64,000 nucleotides of DNA, taken from positions 62,001-126,000 of the forward strand of contig NC_060968.1 of NCBI RefSeq assembly GCF_910589235.1, written 5' to 3'. Every line of letters begins with the position of its first letter. Positions within the stretch are counted from its first letter, which is position 1. The notes beneath the pieces were generated by a model, which searched no databases, was not told where the DNA came from, and saw only the letters and a list, made by a program, of their open reading frames with translations. A program made the translations under genes and the position numbers. This document shows, one piece after another, positions 62,415-64,000 of this stretch. Source of the DNA: Vespa crabro (taxonomy: Eukaryota > Arthropoda > Insecta > Hymenoptera > Vespidae).

Positions 62415-62739
62415 TTATCGAAGTAAAGCAGTCACCTATATTCTGGACCACGAGAGATTCCTCATACATCGATGTAGCCCTCTTGTCGCTCTCTATGAGC
62501 CGACTTATTGTCCAATGGAAAGTAAGAACAGACTGGACATCCAGAGAACACAATACAATAGACATTGTGATACATCCCCTGATGACCGATTCTGAATGGG
62601 GGTGGTGCTTTGTGCGACGGGAAAAGGAGGCACAATACCAAAAGAGCCGACTTGGATCTTTTCGCATGCACTGTCTTACCGCGGCAAGGGTAGAGGGAAG
62701 CAGTTTAGGATCGGCATCAGAAGTAGAGATATGAGCCAA

Positions 62740-64000
62740 CATGTTCACACGTATCCTACAAACCGACTATTCTGAATCTTTTCCCCGGAAAAAGGTTCCA
62801 CGGAAATTCAATCATTGGTGGACAGCAGCGCTAACGAACAGGAAGAAGGCGGTTGCTAGGTTGAGAGGTGCGTTCTAGCGTGAAAATGAATATCAAGCAC
62901 GCCTCGGTGTAAGGCACGAGTATCGTTCTACGCTGGGGGCATACAGCAAAGAAGTACGAGGTGCCAAATTAGTTAGTTGGAGGAATTTCGTTAAGGAACA
63001 GAGCAACGTGAAACCGTGAGGGTACGTTTACAAACAACAGGCGGGCAAACTACGCGCCAATAGAGTAATTAATACTCTTAAACGAGACGGAACGAGAACC
63101 ACGAATATCCAAGAAACGGCTAGAGTTCTCCTCAATACGCATGTCTCGGACGACTGCGTTTCCGAAAACACACCAGAACAGCGAGCGGTACGAAATCTCA
63201 AACGTTCTCGAAACAGAGAGCCTCACACTTCACGAAGGAAGGGGTAGCGCGGGTCATAGATTCCCTCAAAAACGGCAAGGCCCCGAGACATGATCTCTTC
63301 GAGGTATGTGTGCTCAAAAAAGTATTCGCCGTCATCCGATTCCTATTTGTAGACCTTCTCAATGGATACCTTCAATGGAGTATCTTCCCGTCTATTTGAA
63401 GAGACGGATCCTTAGGTGCACTCCTGAAGTCGATAACAAAGACACGGAAGTCCCCGAGCACTTCTGTATGATATGCTTTTTCTCCGTCATAGGGAAGGTT
63501 ATGGAAATGCTGCTGAAGTTGCGCCCCACAGAAACCTTCAATGCGAAGGGAAGAATATCGGACAAACAGTTTGGGATTGTCCATGGACGTTCCACAGAGG
63601 ACGCAATCGAAGTGTCTCGTCGAATCGTTTCTGCCTCCTCATATATGTTGTCGCGATGTCTTTCAACATCTCGGGAACCTTCGACAACGTTTGGTGGTCT
63701 CTAGTCCTTAAGGCACTCCAAGATCGGAACTGCCCGAGAAACGCCTTTATGGTAATGACAAGCTACTTCGCGTACCGTAAGGTCAAAATCGCTCTGGGAG
63801 AACATGATATTTCAAAGCAGATCTCGAGAGTATGCCCACAAGTATCGGTCCTCGGCCCCTTCTGATGTAAACTCACGTTCGACCAACTCCTTAGGATTCT
63901 GAAGGAATCATCGGAAGTCAACGCGATCGCATACGCGGACGTCCTACTCGTCAGCGTAGATGGAAACTCAAGGAAATAATTCGAAGAAAAAGAAAATCGT
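62740..64000 (+). pseudogene. LINE family 2 linker and reverse transcriptase, broken, 3' end outside
   Basis: Linker: KFNHWWTAALTNRKKAVARL (about 62798), ENEYQARLGVRHEYRSTLGA, WRNFVKEQSNVKP, then a stop, then YKQQAGKLRANRVINTLKRD and NIQETARVLLNTHVSDDCVS, the WW and W-N-F spacing typical of the R1 group. RT: KGRISDKQFGIVHGRSTEDA (block 3, about 63547), motif A as FNISGTFDNVWW with Asn in place of the first catalytic Asp (about 63662), CPQVSVLGPF for motif B, and motif C as AYADVLLV, where YADD has become YADV (63932-63943). Frame changes near 63300-63480 and 63650 and a stop after GPF add to the decay. Clearly R1-like and clearly dead. Confidence 0.88.

Larger units (their letters stand above)
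61490..62735 (+). pseudogene. LINE family 2 endonuclease domain, copy 2, interrupted
   Basis: Starts MGRSKTLAGDVRELISQMRS, then LLQKPY, with Lys replacing the catalytic Glu of LLQEPY. A stop precedes GTGYEIIGLGNGTRILVSRG and TNSNNTLHFISQLYSP. FYVESHYFQYSDKIEEHLKN and VSLDAKARS (DxN as DAK) follow. The text breaks at 61964 where the TIR element sits and resumes at about 62419 with VKQSPIFWTTRDSSYIDVAL, RLIVQWKVRTDWTSREHNTI (SDH as REH, His kept) and DIVIHPLMTDS. The Glu to Lys and DxN changes predict no nuclease activity even without the insertion. Confidence 0.87.
60501..64000 (+). mobile_element. R1-like LINE family 2, copy 2, running off the window
   Basis: ORF1 remnant, endonuclease, linker and most of the RT in order; the 3' part lies beyond 64000. 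It is longer than copy 1, which stops in the region after the endonuclease. A 447-bp TIR element interrupts the endonuclease at 61968-62414. Stops, frameshifts and substitutions at catalytic positions show it is inactive. Confidence 0.9.

Overview
This is a window of repetitive eukaryotic DNA, most likely from an arthropod and probably an insect. Non-LTR retrotransposons of R1-like type (APE endonuclease plus reverse transcriptase), a second LINE type, trinucleotide-based microsatellites and a very large satellite field account for essentially every base. I find no intact host gene, no tRNA or rRNA gene and no CRISPR. The species cannot be named from the sequence. No new protein-coded system is visible; the most distinctive content is the satellite field and its architecture.

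Layout. 1-1905: 3' part of a decayed LINE (+). 1906-2625: microsatellite on a GTTATTATC theme. 2626-6092: decayed R1-like LINE family 1 on the minus strand (gag zinc knuckles, endonuclease, RT with an internal deletion). 6093-6505: a second microsatellite, the reverse complement of the first. 6506-59275: about 46 kb of one 68-bp satellite (roughly 680 diverged monomers by length), interrupted by insertions. The satellite runs in one orientation (+) up to 27269 and in the opposite orientation from 27270 onward.

Insertions in the satellite: a 1656-bp TG...CA element (14970-16625) that looks like a solo LTR; a plus-strand fragment of LINE family 1 (29343-31109); a composite of a second, 62-bp satellite plus a 5' portion of LINE family 2 (37581-40584); and a 254-bp TTAA-flanked piggyBac-like MITE candidate (48923-49176). 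Three of these sit exactly in the 68-bp register: removing the element and one target duplication restores the period, which fixes the element ends to the base or nearly so. At 59276 a second copy of the 62-bp satellite plus LINE family 2 begins, with matching satellite monomers on its left. It runs off the window at 64000 and itself carries a 447-bp TIR element flanked by TTAT.

The satellite monomer has about 50% GC, six CpGs in the consensus, a CGACTAGTCG palindrome, and an 11-bp-stem hairpin potential. Multi-kb blocks of monomers recur at spacings of about 5 to 22 kb, so the field grew by large-block duplication as well as by single-monomer turnover. All LINE copies carry stops, frameshifts or lost catalytic residues, so none here looks mobile. 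Reading frames inside the satellite are by-products of the 68-bp period (3 x 68 = 204 nt, hence many frames of 60-80 codons) and are not annotated as genes. All comparisons are by eye; no alignment or database search was run.
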